A DNA stretch of 64,000 nt from Bacteriovorax stolpii (GCA_945883845.1 CAMCYI010000010.1:62001-126000); one strand, 5' to 3'. Positions 44,571-52,146 are shown, counted from the stretch's first letter. The notes: a model not told the origin generated them from the letters alone. Numbers and translations are program-made.

Positions 44571-44993
44571 TTATTTCTTTTTAACAGATTGGACCCAAGC
44601 GTGGATCGATGGAATATCTTTTTGGAGACGAGGAATCTTTCTCATCGCATGGCTCTTTCTTTTCGGAACAAAACCAGCAGGAAGTGGATTCGGATAATCA
44701 CTCGTCATAATTTTTGAGATCATGACTTCTAGAGGAGCATCAACCACTTCAGGACCGACTGAGCCTTTCAGGTTCGGATCTTTGTTATGGCAGCTGATAC
44801 AATTGATCATGTAGAGTCGTTTTCCATTCTCAATATTGATCTCAGGTCCATGTGCTTCTGTGACAGCTACGGTAGGGACAGCGGATTCCAACGGAGCTTC
44901 AACAGGTGCAGCGACTTCAGGTGCAGGTGACTTGTTACATGCGAATAAAAATAAAACGGGGACCACAAGGGTCCCCAGATTTTTGAGAATCAT
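44571..44993 (-). CDS. Cytochrome c lipoprotein, partner of the PuuD-like protein
   Basis: 140 aa. Signal peptide with lipobox LFAC (Cys about 19) and an Ala/Pro/Glu linker (about 24-45). A single haem c site CISCH at 65-69, and Met in SHAMRKIP (about 113) as a likely sixth ligand. Its start overlaps the last base of the upstream gene. In many PuuD proteins a cytochrome c domain is fused to the C terminus; here it is a separate lipoprotein gene directly after the membrane part. Confidence 0.8.
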   Translation of the reverse strand: MILKNLGTLVVPVLFLFACNKSPAPEVAAPVEAPLESAVPTVAVTEAHGPEINIENGKRLYMINCISCHNKDPNLKGSVGPEVVDAPLEVMISKIMTSDYPNPLPAGFVPKRKSHAMRKIPRLQKDIPSIHAWVQSVKKK

Positions 44994-45697
44994 TAAACCA
45001 TAACCTCGATAACTGCGTAGAGAACCACGAGGAGACCAAGAGCACAGTGAATAACACCTCTCACAGTTGTCAGTGGCCCAAGCTTGCCTTTGATCGCATT
45101 AGCTTCGAGAGCAAGGATGATAACTGTGACAGCGGCAAGTACGCCTACCGGGCTGAAGTTCTCAGGGATAACGAGAGTCAGGTGACGACAAGCTCCCATG
45201 AAGAAAAGAAGTGGGATCGAGAATAATACGTTTGTACGAGAAGCAAGAAGGGCACGTGGTGCAGCCTTAGCAGCTTCAGGATTTGCAGCTCCACCACCGA
45301 TAACAGTGTTCGCGTTTGCAATAAGAATCTGCTGAGCAGGCCAGATGATGAGCCACACGTTCAGGAACATGAGAGTTCCCAGCAAGGCACCCGCGTAGAT
45401 AAAAATTCCGTATGAGCCGTTGAAGAACTCACCTTTCTGTCCGTGAAGTTCGTACATAAGCATGACGAGACCAGAGATGAAAGTTCCCATGGCACCCCAG
45501 CGGAACCACCAGAGAGCTTTTGGAACGAGCTTAGAGAAAGCAATGTTCTTCACTGGAGCATCGATTTCAGCGAAGAATGCACCTTGAACAAAGTTAAAAT
45601 AATAAAGGTGTCCGATCCACGCTACACCTGCAAAGAAGTGAATCCAGCGAAGGATCATGATCAATCCCTCTTGTGTAAATAAAGCTACATCGCCCAT
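44993..45697 (-). CDS. PuuD-like membrane protein (urate oxidase N-terminal type)
   Basis: 234 aa with about six to seven hydrophobic segments. RWIHFFAGVAWIGHLYYFN (about 17-35) and the middle block ALWWFRWGA (about 62-70) match the PuuD/Urate_ox_N family, which oxidises urate using an integral membrane part and a cytochrome c. The C-terminal cytochrome is missing and follows as its own gene. Conserved His residues are in WIHFFAGVAWIGH and CRHLTL. Use of urate as substrate is not certain. Confidence 0.75.
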   Translation of the reverse strand: MGDVALFTQEGLIMILRWIHFFAGVAWIGHLYYFNFVQGAFFAEIDAPVKNIAFSKLVPKALWWFRWGAMGTFISGLVMLMYELHGQKGEFFNGSYGIFIYAGALLGTLMFLNVWLIIWPAQQILIANANTVIGGGAANPEAAKAAPRALLASRTNVLFSIPLLFFMGACRHLTLVIPENFSPVGVLAAVTVIILALEANAIKGKLGPLTTVRGVIHCALGLLVVLYAVIEVMV

Positions 45698-45810
45698 ACG
45701 AACTCCTCGTTACATATTGAAAGTCTAATTGAAGAAATTGTAACAAGGCCGTTGGGGATGATCTAGTTAATTAGGCAGATTTAAAGGAGATTTGCCGCGT
45801 GTCAAACATG

Positions 45811-45836
45811 AGATAAGGGCGCAAGGGCCCTTATCT
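45811..45836. terminator. Strong hairpin after the 45848 gene
   Basis: AGATAAGGGC and GCCCTTATCT form a perfect 10-bp stem with six-base loop. It lies 12 bases past the stop of the minus-strand gene at 45848 and upstream of puuD. There is no T run on either strand, so it may be an RNA end protection structure or a rho-dependent end rather than a classic terminator. Confidence 0.5.
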
Positions 45837-45847
45837 CTTAAGGGAAA

Positions 45848-46795
45848 CTAAAACATATTCACAAGATTTGTACCAAATTTTCTGAACTCAAAAACATCAT
45901 TGAAACCATCTGCACATCTCTGATGAAGAACGCTATCGAGAGAAGTATAGGCCTCGGCCGCAATGTCACCAAAGCTCACCGTTCTGCTGGTTAAGAAATA
46001 TCCGGCCTTAGGGTTCGCTGCGCGAAGACGAGCTTCGAAATGTTTCTGACTTGAGCATGAGAATGACCCAACGATCTGGTTCGGCTTACCAGCTTTAACT
46101 GCGTCTGACATGGCTTTTGTGAGATCGTTGATTCCTTGCTTACGTCTTTGGTAGAGCGGGTAGTTCACGTGGTTATTAGGAAGCCTGATCGCCGGACAAA
46201 AATCTGGTCCACCACCATCACGAGAGTGGCCGATATAGAACGCCATATCTGTACCGCGGGCAATTTCGCCCATAAATTTATCACGAGCGGCCATACATGA
46301 CTGGAGTTGCCTGGCGTGATTGACAGTCGTGTTGTCTTTCCCATTCCAGCTCAAAGAAGGCTTCGTGATCCTGAGACTCACGAGATAATTAACCTCACCA
46401 GTCGGATCAAAAACAATTCTTTGAAATAACGACGGATCTTTTTTATCGCGCAAAAATCCGCAAGCCGAAACGTCGACAGGACAAGGACGAGTCAGTTTTC
46501 TTACGAAGGCATCATAGATCATAGAATCAAGAGCTACAGAACCATCGTCTGAATCGCCATAACCAAAGCCAATGGAAACGCTGATGTACTTATCGCCGTA
46601 CATCTTCTTATAACGACTTTTACAAGCTGCCGGAGCGTACTTGTCTCCTGACGTCTCACTTCTCAGACCTTGAAGTCTGAGAACTTCTCCATCGAGAATT
46701 TGGTCAAAAGTGTTTCTTTGTGCTTTTACTGAATCCATTGAGAGAATGGCGGCACCAAGGATGAGAAACTTAAACAGAGAACTTGAACCTTTCAT
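45848..46795 (-). CDS. Secreted protein with a caspase-like His/Cys pair
   Basis: 315 aa with signal peptide (cut after VKA). A strand-like AFYIGHSRDGGG places His190 and Gly residues as in caspase/gingipain-type peptidases, and IVGSFSCSSQKHF places Cys247 after the next strand, the usual His-then-Cys order of clan CD. Other Cys (58, 105, 112, 167, 200, 294) may form disulfides. No family recognised from memory; the clan CD idea is inference. The ribosome binding site is part of an inverted repeat described separately. Confidence 0.6.
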   Translation of the reverse strand: MKGSSSLFKFLILGAAILSMDSVKAQRNTFDQILDGEVLRLQGLRSETSGDKYAPAACKSRYKKMYGDKYISVSIGFGYGDSDDGSVALDSMIYDAFVRKLTRPCPVDVSACGFLRDKKDPSLFQRIVFDPTGEVNYLVSLRITKPSLSWNGKDNTTVNHARQLQSCMAARDKFMGEIARGTDMAFYIGHSRDGGGPDFCPAIRLPNNHVNYPLYQRRKQGINDLTKAMSDAVKAGKPNQIVGSFSCSSQKHFEARLRAANPKAGYFLTSRTVSFGDIAAEAYTSLDSVLHQRCADGFNDVFEFRKFGTNLVNMF

Positions 46796-46803
46796 CTGGA
46801 ATT

Positions 46804-46836
46804 CCTTACGTTAAATTGAATAAACAAATCGTAAGG
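46804..46836 (-). promoter_or_regulatory. Inverted repeat covering the ribosome binding site of the 46795 gene
   Basis: In the mRNA, CCTTACG, a 19-base AT-rich loop and CGTAAGG form a 7-bp stem. The 3' arm holds AAGG, the Shine-Dalgarno core eight to nine bases before the ATG. Folding would hide the ribosome binding site, so translation may be switched by temperature, a protein or a ligand. Confidence 0.5.
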
Positions 46837-46843
46837 GGACCCA

Positions 46844-46855
46844 GTGTCTAGACAC
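46844..46855. promoter_or_regulatory. Perfect 12-bp palindrome, possible operator
   Basis: GTGTCTAGACAC lies about 50 bases upstream of the 46795 start; a half-site GTGTCTAAAC recurs at about 46891-46900 on the minus strand. Its TAGACA could overlap a -10 box (TTTGTA sixteen bases before). Likely a repressor or activator site. Confidence 0.4.
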
Positions 46856-46911
46856 AATGACACGTGTACAAACGATCTACAGGTATCCAAAGTTTAGACA
46901 CCGTGAAATTT

Positions 46912-47670
46912 TCACATACTGAGGACTTTGAGCCTGTCTACTTCCGGAAGCTTCCACAGTTTTTTAAGTCTTAGATATTCTACCCAAGGGAGCTGAACCA
47001 AGACCGGCTTGAGTTCCGGGTCCAACCATTTCATTGTCGCGAGTACATGTTGCTGATGAAGTGCCGTGCAACCTGCAGTAGTTGACCCCGGTCCATTCCA
47101 GACGTGAAGAAATATGCAGGATCCTTTATTCTTCTGAGTGGGCCCGGGGTTATGAAGGATCACAAAGCCGTAGCGATACAACTCATCTTTCCGTCGCATC
47201 AGCTCACTACTTTTCCAGGTGGCCTCTGAGAGAGCTTTCTTGTCGACGACAAGATTGTAGTAAGGAGACTCTGAATCATCCACGCATTCAATTGAAGGAG
47301 TCAGTGCAATCTTGTCCAGCCTCACACCGGCAGGTGGCATCTCGTAACCAAAGGCCTGTCCGATCCTGAAGGCCCCTGCAGGTGATCGCCCATCCCCTTC
47401 TTCTTTAACCGGAGTGCGAAGGGAAACATCATCTTCTTTATGGATACCGATTCCCCATGCAAGCCCGGTTCTTCCGATTACAGCAGGAACAGGATCAAGC
47501 GGAGATATCTTCCACAGGCCGTCATCCTGGAGGAAGTAACGGAAGAGATGAGCATTAGTTGAGTCCCAGCTTTCCGTGAGGACAAGAAGTAATTGTTTGT
47601 TTTCAGGTTTAAAGATTTGAGCGTGCAGCAATTGGGGCAGAAAAATCATCAAGAAAATAAATTTTATCAT
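46912..47670 (-). CDS. L,D-transpeptidase family (YkuD) protein
   Basis: 252 aa with signal peptide (cut after LHA). The active site is H189VWNGPGSTTAGC201, the HxnSxGC pattern of YkuD domains. RSPAGAFRIGQAFG (about 96-109) is another family block. The enzyme cross-links peptidoglycan peptides, or attaches or trims proteins or D-amino acids, in the periplasm. Periplasmic action on prey or own wall is inferred. Its 5' end faces the SRPBCC gene. Confidence 0.88.
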   Translation of the reverse strand: MIKFIFLMIFLPQLLHAQIFKPENKQLLLVLTESWDSTNAHLFRYFLQDDGLWKISPLDPVPAVIGRTGLAWGIGIHKEDDVSLRTPVKEEGDGRSPAGAFRIGQAFGYEMPPAGVRLDKIALTPSIECVDDSESPYYNLVVDKKALSEATWKSSELMRRKDELYRYGFVILHNPGPTQKNKGSCIFLHVWNGPGSTTAGCTALHQQHVLATMKWLDPELKPVLVQLPWVEYLRLKKLWKLPEVDRLKVLSM

Positions 47671-47706
47671 AAAATAAGTATAATGATCATCAGACAGGAG
47701 GACAAG

Positions 47707-48150
47707 ATGAACAAAATTGAGAAGACGATTGAACTGGATGCCAGTCTTTCAAAAGTCTGGGCTGCCCTTACAGATCATCGTCAATTCGGTGAGTGGTTTC
47801 GCGTAAAACTCAACGGACCTTTTTATCCAGGAGTTATTGTAACAGGAAAAATCACTTCTCAAGCCTATGAACACCTAGAATGGAAATGTAATGTTGTTAA
47901 AATGGACAAAGAGAAACTTTTCTCATTTACCTGGCACCCCTACTCGATTGATCAGACTATTGATTATTCCAATGAGCAGCCTACTCTAGTTCAATTTGCT
48001 CTTGAATCATCCGGTGAAAAAACAGTTCTGACCATTACCGAATCCGGTTTTGAACATCTTCCTGCAGAAAGACGAAGCCTCGCCTTAAGAATGAATGATG
48101 GTGGCTGGACAGAGCAGGTTAAGAATATCAAGGCCTATCTCAGCCGCTGA
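47707..48150 (+). CDS. SRPBCC/AHSA1-family protein
   Basis: 147 aa from ATG 47707, with AGGAGG eight bases upstream. Family pattern: EKTIELDASLSKVWAALTDHRQFGEWF at the N terminus (residues 3-29) and a final long helix from about 120. These START-like folds bind hydrophobic ligands or activate Hsp90-type chaperones. No signal peptide. The exact ligand is unknown. Confidence 0.88.
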   Translation: MNKIEKTIELDASLSKVWAALTDHRQFGEWFRVKLNGPFYPGVIVTGKITSQAYEHLEWKCNVVKMDKEKLFSFTWHPYSIDQTIDYSNEQPTLVQFALESSGEKTVLTITESGFEHLPAERRSLALRMNDGGWTEQVKNIKAYLSR

Positions 48151-48254
48151 GTAAATCGCTTCAAACAGGTCAAGCTTACTTATGGATAACTTAAAAGTTT
48201 CATACTCAAAATCATGATTTAATAAATTCGTCCTACAATCTTGAAGGTGGATTT

Positions 48255-48425
48255 ATGAAAAACCAAAACAAAAATGTTACTCAAAAAAGCCCTAAAAAAC
48301 TCAAAAATGATCTTGCCCAGCCCGGGAAAGACACACATGAAAAAACCGGTTTTAACGGTTCCAGTTCAAACGCTAAAGGAAATATCAATACTGATACGAA
48401 GACGTTTAACAAACCTCGGAAGTAA
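48255..48425 (+). CDS. Small hydrophilic basic protein
   Basis: 56 aa, from ATG 48255 with AAGGTGG six bases upstream, ending just before a strong terminator. Sequence is rich in Lys, Asn and Thr (start MKNQNKNVTQKS; end NKPRK) and probably unstructured, without signal peptide. Its clear start and terminator support it as real. Function unknown. Confidence 0.6.
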   Translation: MKNQNKNVTQKSPKKLKNDLAQPGKDTHEKTGFNGSSSNAKGNINTDTKTFNKPRK

Positions 48426-48436
48426 AATTATTTTAC

Positions 48437-48466
48437 GAGGCAGGAAACTCATCCTGCCTCTTTTTT
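48437..48466 (+). terminator. Rho-independent terminator of the 48255 gene
   Basis: GAGGCAGGA-AACTCA-TCCTGCCTC, a perfect 9-bp stem, then TTTTTT. It lies 11 bases after the TAA of the small basic protein. Confidence 0.92.
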
Positions 48467-48574
48467 CCAATAATCTCAGAAGATAGCCGGACTCCCATTA
48501 GGAACTGAACAGCATTTAAGCCGCTAAAAAATATTCCTAAAAGCAAACCGGGGCAGATTGAGCTACAATCTCTT

Positions 48575-48943
48575 ATGCTTAATATAATTCTATCGACTCT
48601 TATCATCTTTGTTTCTTTGCCGGCCCGCTCAGGTTGTCCTGCCATGAATATCGAAAGGGCAAATGTAATTATTAAGAGTTGTGATTTTATGAGTGCCAAG
48701 CCATCTGGCAGTATCATGAATGTGTTAATCAGTTATGAAAACGAAAGGCATATGGCGCCTCAAACTTTGAAAAACATGAAAGCAAACATTTTCAAATCTT
48801 CTGATAAAGATGATTGCAAAAAATACCTTTCTCAAACCCTGCCAGTCTGTATGTACTTAAGTCAGTGGTGTATCATGACCGGCCCTGCTCCACATGGAGC
48901 AAGGTTTACGGTCGCTGATATGAAAGCTGGGAAATGTCGATAA
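48575..48943 (+). CDS. Small secreted cysteine-rich protein
   Basis: 122 aa with signal peptide (about 1-19). Seven cysteines (CPAMN, KSCDF, DDCKK, PVCMY, QWCIM, GKCR and one near 21) suggest disulfides. TACAAT ends six bases before the ATG and there is no ribosome binding site, so the mRNA may be leaderless. No family recognised. Confidence 0.62.
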   Translation: MLNIILSTLIIFVSLPARSGCPAMNIERANVIIKSCDFMSAKPSGSIMNVLISYENERHMAPQTLKNMKANIFKSSDKDDCKKYLSQTLPVCMYLSQWCIMTGPAPHGARFTVADMKAGKCR

Positions 48944-48955
48944 AGTCAACTGAGA

Positions 48956-49456
48956 TTACTTGCGGGAAATCGTAACGATTTTTACTTTTGTATCGTAAGT
49001 CTCAGTGTAAGAGTTCTGACCATTTCTACAATCAATAGTCCAGTCTGCCTGACAAACTTCACGAGTCACAGTTCTGATTTCAGAACGAACCTCTACGTTG
49101 AAAAGATTTCTAGCAGCAGTCATTCGAACAGAATTGTTTCTGCTTTTGAGAGAGTTCAGCTCTTCAACTGAAAATTCCGATGCATCGAAATTTTGAGTAA
49201 TTGATTCTTCTGATTCACTCATTTGAGTTGATGAGTAATCAACTGTAACCTGAACAACTGGCTTGAAGGCTGTTGGCCATTTGCAGTTTTCAAAATCTGT
49301 GTCCGGAAGAGTACAAGGGACTTCGCGAAATTCAGTAGCAACCTTCGTAACATTCACGAAGGAAAGTTTGATACCGGTTGAATTCCCCGGGATTACTGTA
49401 GAAGCGAAAGAAGTGAGAGACATAGAGAGTGCAAGTGCGAGTGTTGTTAGTTTCAT
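48956..49456 (-). CDS. Small secreted protein
   Basis: 166 aa from ATG 49456 with AAGGAG seven bases upstream; the frame extends 36 bases further without support. Signal peptide cut after SFA. Strand-rich mature part with four Cys (PCTL, NCKW, VCQ, DCRN). Ends 12 bases from the convergent 48575 gene. Family unknown. Confidence 0.62.
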   Translation of the reverse strand: MKLTTLALALSMSLTSFASTVIPGNSTGIKLSFVNVTKVATEFREVPCTLPDTDFENCKWPTAFKPVVQVTVDYSSTQMSESEESITQNFDASEFSVEELNSLKSRNNSVRMTAARNLFNVEVRSEIRTVTREVCQADWTIDCRNGQNSYTETYDTKVKIVTISRK

Positions 49457-49901
49457 AAATTCTCCTTGGTGAAACTGTTTGTGTTTTATCATTTCGTTGT
49501 CTGCATCCTGCCACTACACCGATAAAAATAAATGTTAAGAAGTATGTGATTTCTGCAAAGACAGTTAAGGCATTAGTGATATTGATTTCTCCTCGGGAAT
49601 TCACAGTGGAAAACTTTCAATTCCTTAAAAAATGAAGTTTTCATCTTAACAATGAGAGGAGATTTTTTAGCTGTTTTGTGAGTGAGGGAACACTATGAAG
49701 ACTATCGAAGTTGACTAGTTGTTGTGCCGACAAAGTCATGAGGAAAAAGATGGTAAACATCACTTTTAAAGCAGGCGAATCGCTTACCAGACTTATCAAG
49801 TAGGGACTCGCTTAATAGCGACTGTTTACCTCTCAATATCATGGGTCTCAATCCGATAATTTTAAGGATGAAAGCACTTTTTTTTATAATTTTTTTTGTG
49901 A
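49457..49901. other. Gene-poor interval before the DUF2891 remnant
   Basis: About 445 bases with no gene I can support. AT-rich, with runs such as TTTTTTTT at about 49876-49897. An open frame of 105 codons on the minus strand (GTG 50019 to 49702) overlaps the remnant and shows no recognisable pattern or good ribosome binding site. The start of the 49456 gene, with its promoter, lies at the left edge. Confidence 0.5.
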
Positions 49902-50249
49902 TCTCAGGATTTTTTTTCCAACAGCGACTTTTTACCAGGCCTTCTTGGAATTTTTCAAAACTTCCAATCTCCTTCTGTAAGTTGTCAGTCTGCTGATGAC
50001 CTGCCACTTTCGGAACCACTAGATCTTTGCTCTCCGGATGGAAATTTCAATCGTACAGGAACGATGAGGTAGGCGGAAATTCTTTCAAAAATTTCATTGG
50101 AATCAATCCAGCAGCAGGCTCCCTTTTCGGGAGATATAACAGGCTATCCGTTTGATGGTTCGTATGACTGGCATTCCTCTGTCCATGCACACTGGATGCT
50201 CCTAAATCTAATAAAGGATGAAAGGGAACAAATCAGATTTCACAAATGA
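49902..50249 (+). pseudogene. Decayed DUF2891-like gene remnant
   Basis: The frame 50073-50249 contains FDGSYDWHSSVHAHWMLLNL, which resembles the conserved start block of DUF2891 proteins (a CYDWHSSVHGHW-type motif). A TAG at 50070 interrupts the same frame, which upstream reads coding-like (49902-50069) to another stop at 49899. No start or remaining length exists and only about 59 residues of the proposed domain are left. The gene is clearly broken. Confidence 0.55.
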
Positions 50250-50332
50250 AACATATCAGGGAATCCCAGGCTTCAGAGGTAGCCAAAGACAATGCCTACT
50301 CACACAATCAAATCCAAACTTTATACAGGTTA

Positions 50333-50362
50333 TTGACCAGAGTGTAGCTAATGTGCTACATT
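50333..50362 (+). promoter_or_regulatory. Promoter and palindromic operator of the toxin-antitoxin pair
   Basis: TTGACC (50333-50338), 18 bases, TACATT (50357-50362). The spacer and -10 are covered by the perfect inverted repeat TGTAGC-TAATGT-GCTACA (50343-50360). A repressor bound there would block the promoter, which fits autoregulation by the antitoxin or complex. Confidence 0.6.
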
Positions 50363-50379
50363 CTAAAACGGAAGTAGAT

Positions 50380-50709
50380 GTGAAGACAATCGCCATTTAC
50401 CAAACTGAAGACGGAAATCTGCCTTTCAAGCAATGGCTGGATTCACTTCGAGATAAGACTACGATTGCTAGGATCAATGCCAGACTCGGCAGAATTGAGC
50501 TTGGGAACTTTGGGGATGCAAGGCCAGTCGGCAACGGAGTCATGGAACTACGTTTAGTTTTTGGAAGTGGCTACCGTATTTACTATGGACTTGATGGTGG
50601 CAAACTAGTCGTACTTTTAACAGGTGGAGATAAATCCACTCAAGATAAAGATATCAAAACCGCTCACGACTATTGGAGCGATTATTTGAGAAGGACTCAA
50701 AATGGGTAA
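50380..50709 (+). CDS. HigB/RelE-type toxin (Gp49-like addiction module toxin)
   Basis: 109 aa from GTG 50380, just after the palindromic promoter. The open frame extends 54 codons further upstream but those residues have no toxin similarity. Blocks: FKQWLDSLRDKTTIARINARLGRIELGN near the N terminus and ELRLVFGSGYRIYYGLDGGKLVVLLTGGDK (typical of this family; only short parts are quoted here: GYRIYY and LLTGGDK). It overlaps the antitoxin gene by 8 bases. It is a likely ribosome-dependent or other mRNA interferase. Confidence 0.85.
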   Translation: MKTIAIYQTEDGNLPFKQWLDSLRDKTTIARINARLGRIELGNFGDARPVGNGVMELRLVFGSGYRIYYGLDGGKLVVLLTGGDKSTQDKDIKTAHDYWSDYLRRTQNG

Positions 50710-51022
50710 AATCAATAAGGCTGCAGTTTCTTATCATGAAGAGCTGGTTGAGTCCCTTCGTGACGATGAAGAGGCCCAGATTGAATATATCAAAGCTAAC
50801 TTTGAAGACAATGGTGATATGCCATCGGTGATCTTGTCAGCGATTAGAACTGTTGCTGAGGCCAGAGGTTTTAAAAACTTTGCAGAATCAGCTGATTTAA
50901 ACCGAGAGAATCTTTACCGTGTTCTTTCGGAGGGGGGAAACCCTCGCCTGGATACATTCTTTAAAATTCTTGATGCTCTTGATCTTCGCTTATCCGTTGA
51001 ATCTAAATCTAAAGTTGGATAA
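50702..51022 (+). CDS. Helix-turn-helix antitoxin of the addiction module antidote family
   Basis: 106 aa. C-terminal half holds an HTH (about 55-95) with FAESADLNRENLYRVLSEGGNPRLDT, as in the COG3636 antidote family. It binds the toxin and probably the palindrome at 50343-50360. Preceded by AAGGA. The toxin-first order fits HigBA-type pairs. Confidence 0.85.
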   Translation: MGKINKAAVSYHEELVESLRDDEEAQIEYIKANFEDNGDMPSVILSAIRTVAEARGFKNFAESADLNRENLYRVLSEGGNPRLDTFFKILDALDLRLSVESKSKVG

Positions 51023-51056
51023 ATAAAATGTCATTAATCTCACGACCTCCAAGATA

Positions 51057-51365
51057 TTGTGGGATAAAACTTTCGTTAATGAATATGATGAGCTTTGGTA
51101 TCAAGCAAATTTCATTCCCTTAGTTAAAGAAACATTTGTTGAGGACTTAAACGATGATGGATTTCCAGAAATCGGGATTGCTAATTGGAATGGTGGAAAG
51201 GCGCCATGTGCTTCATCCGCTATTATTTTCACACTGAAAGAAGATTCACTTCAGGTTTTGAAAAAACAAGAGATCAACACTGAGTTTTCTCGCTCTGTTT
51301 ATGAATCCAAGGAGGACTTTAAAAGTCCCAACTACAAATGCCCTGCTTGTGATTCGAAAGAATAG
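51057..51365 (+). CDS. Possible truncated hypothetical protein with an FG-GAP-like segment
   Basis: Up to 102 aa from TTG 51057, with no ribosome binding site. The middle EDLNDDGFPEIGIANWNG is a calcium-loop-like FG-GAP/VCBS segment; two Cys pairs (APCA, KCPACD). The frame is open from 51027 with no upstream start, so it looks like an inner piece of a larger secreted protein. Function not recognised. It sits between the toxin-antitoxin pair and the tRNA. Confidence 0.4.
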   Translation: MWDKTFVNEYDELWYQANFIPLVKETFVEDLNDDGFPEIGIANWNGGKAPCASSAIIFTLKEDSLQVLKKQEINTEFSRSVYESKEDFKSPNYKCPACDSKE

Positions 51366-51383
51366 TTCGTCGAGTCTGATTAA

Positions 51384-51460
51384 TGGCGCACCCGACTGGA
51401 GTCGAACCAGTGACCTTCACCTTCGGAGGGTGACACTCTATCCAACTGAGCTACGGGTGC
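51384..51460 (-). tRNA. tRNA-Arg (CCG)
   Basis: 77 bases including an encoded CCA end. Acceptor GCACCCG/CGGGTGC, D-arm with GCTCAGTTGGATAGAGT, anticodon stem TCACC/GGTGA, loop CTCCGAA giving anticodon CCG (reads CGG), and T-arm ACTGG-TTCGACT-CCAGT. The fold is complete. Its 3' end points to the mobile-looking 49500-51380 region. Confidence 0.95.
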
Positions 51461-51593
51461 GTTCTTCATTCATAACATAGCAACATCTGATTGAAAAAGG
51501 GGAATGCGACGGATTAAGTCCGGAAAAAATTGTTTCCTCCAGCTGGAATCCAGCTGATCGCAGTTTGTGGTAAGCTTATGACCGGCGGGTATC

Positions 51594-51947
51594 ATGAAAA
51601 AAGTTTCTATCAAAACTGATCTTCACAAAGGCCGCGGCATTCATGCTGAAGAAAATATCCTACGCTGACAAATCATAGAAAAATGCGAACTCATCATCCT
51701 TCCACTCAAGGACGTTCACGGACTACTGGAAGGATATGTTTATTATTTCAACCGTGGGCATGCGGCCATTGCTCTGGGAAACGGTTCTCTTTATAACCAT
51801 GCTGATGATTCAAATGCAGTCTTCACACTAAACGTGAGAAAAAAGACTGTAACGATAAAGGCTAAAAAGTATATACGTGCTGGAGAAGAAATCACACTTA
51901 ATTACGGATATGGATCTCAGTTGAAGAAGAAGTTTAAGATTAGCTAA
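51594..51947 (+). pseudogene. SET-domain protein gene with in-frame TGA
   Basis: 117 codons from ATG 51594 to TAA 51945-51947, with a TGA at 51666-51668 (codon 25). Blocks are unmistakable for a SET domain: HKGRGIHAEENI, YYFNRGHAAIALGNGSLYNHADDSNA, IRAGEEITLNYGYG. The TGA stands where SET proteins often have Gly (GGA to TGA is one change). No start exists downstream to save the rest. Normal function would be protein lysine methylation. A palindrome AGCTGG-AAT-CCAGCT lies at 51541-51555. Confidence 0.78.
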
Positions 51948-51948
51948 A

Positions 51949-52146
51949 TTACTCTTCGTCCATTATTGTCCAATTCTGAATGTTGACTCCAGCCCCTCGC
52001 CTTAATTTTCCATCGACTTCAGTCGCCTCATCGAGAAGCAGGGAGAACCTCAATTCAATTTCCATCTGTTTTTTATCGTCTTCTTCATCGAGATATCTTC
52101 GTTGTAGCTCATCAAGGTCGGCCTCAACTAAATCCAAAGTTCTCAT
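51949..52146 (-). CDS. Small acidic protein
   Basis: 65 aa, acidic, helical, with no signal peptide. Opens MRTLDLVEADLDELQ and continues with alternating charged residues. CGGGA precedes the ATG at about ten bases. It ends one base from the SET pseudogene on the other strand. Function unknown; it could be a small regulator or a spurious frame. Confidence 0.5.
   Translation of the reverse strand: MRTLDLVEADLDELQRRYLDEEDDKKQMEIELRFSLLLDEATEVDGKLRRGAGVNIQNWTIMDEE

Noticed and set aside
45811..45836. Hairpin as a classic rho-independent terminator
   Set aside because: There is no T run on either strand; kept only as a hairpin of uncertain role.
49702..50019. 105-codon minus-strand frame
   Set aside because: GTG start, no ribosome binding site, no motif, and it overlaps the DUF2891 remnant.
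50218..50379. Extended N terminus of the HigB-like toxin
   Set aside because: The residues have no toxin similarity and include the promoter and palindrome; GTG 50380 gives the normal length.
49457..51590. Attachment site repeats of an integrated element at tRNA-Arg
   Set aside because: No second copy of the tRNA 3' end and no integrase were seen, so no att sites are claimed.
51666..51668. TGA read as selenocysteine in the SET gene
   Set aside because: The position is non-catalytic and usually Gly; no SECIS-like stem seen after it; selD and selU explain the selenium genes.
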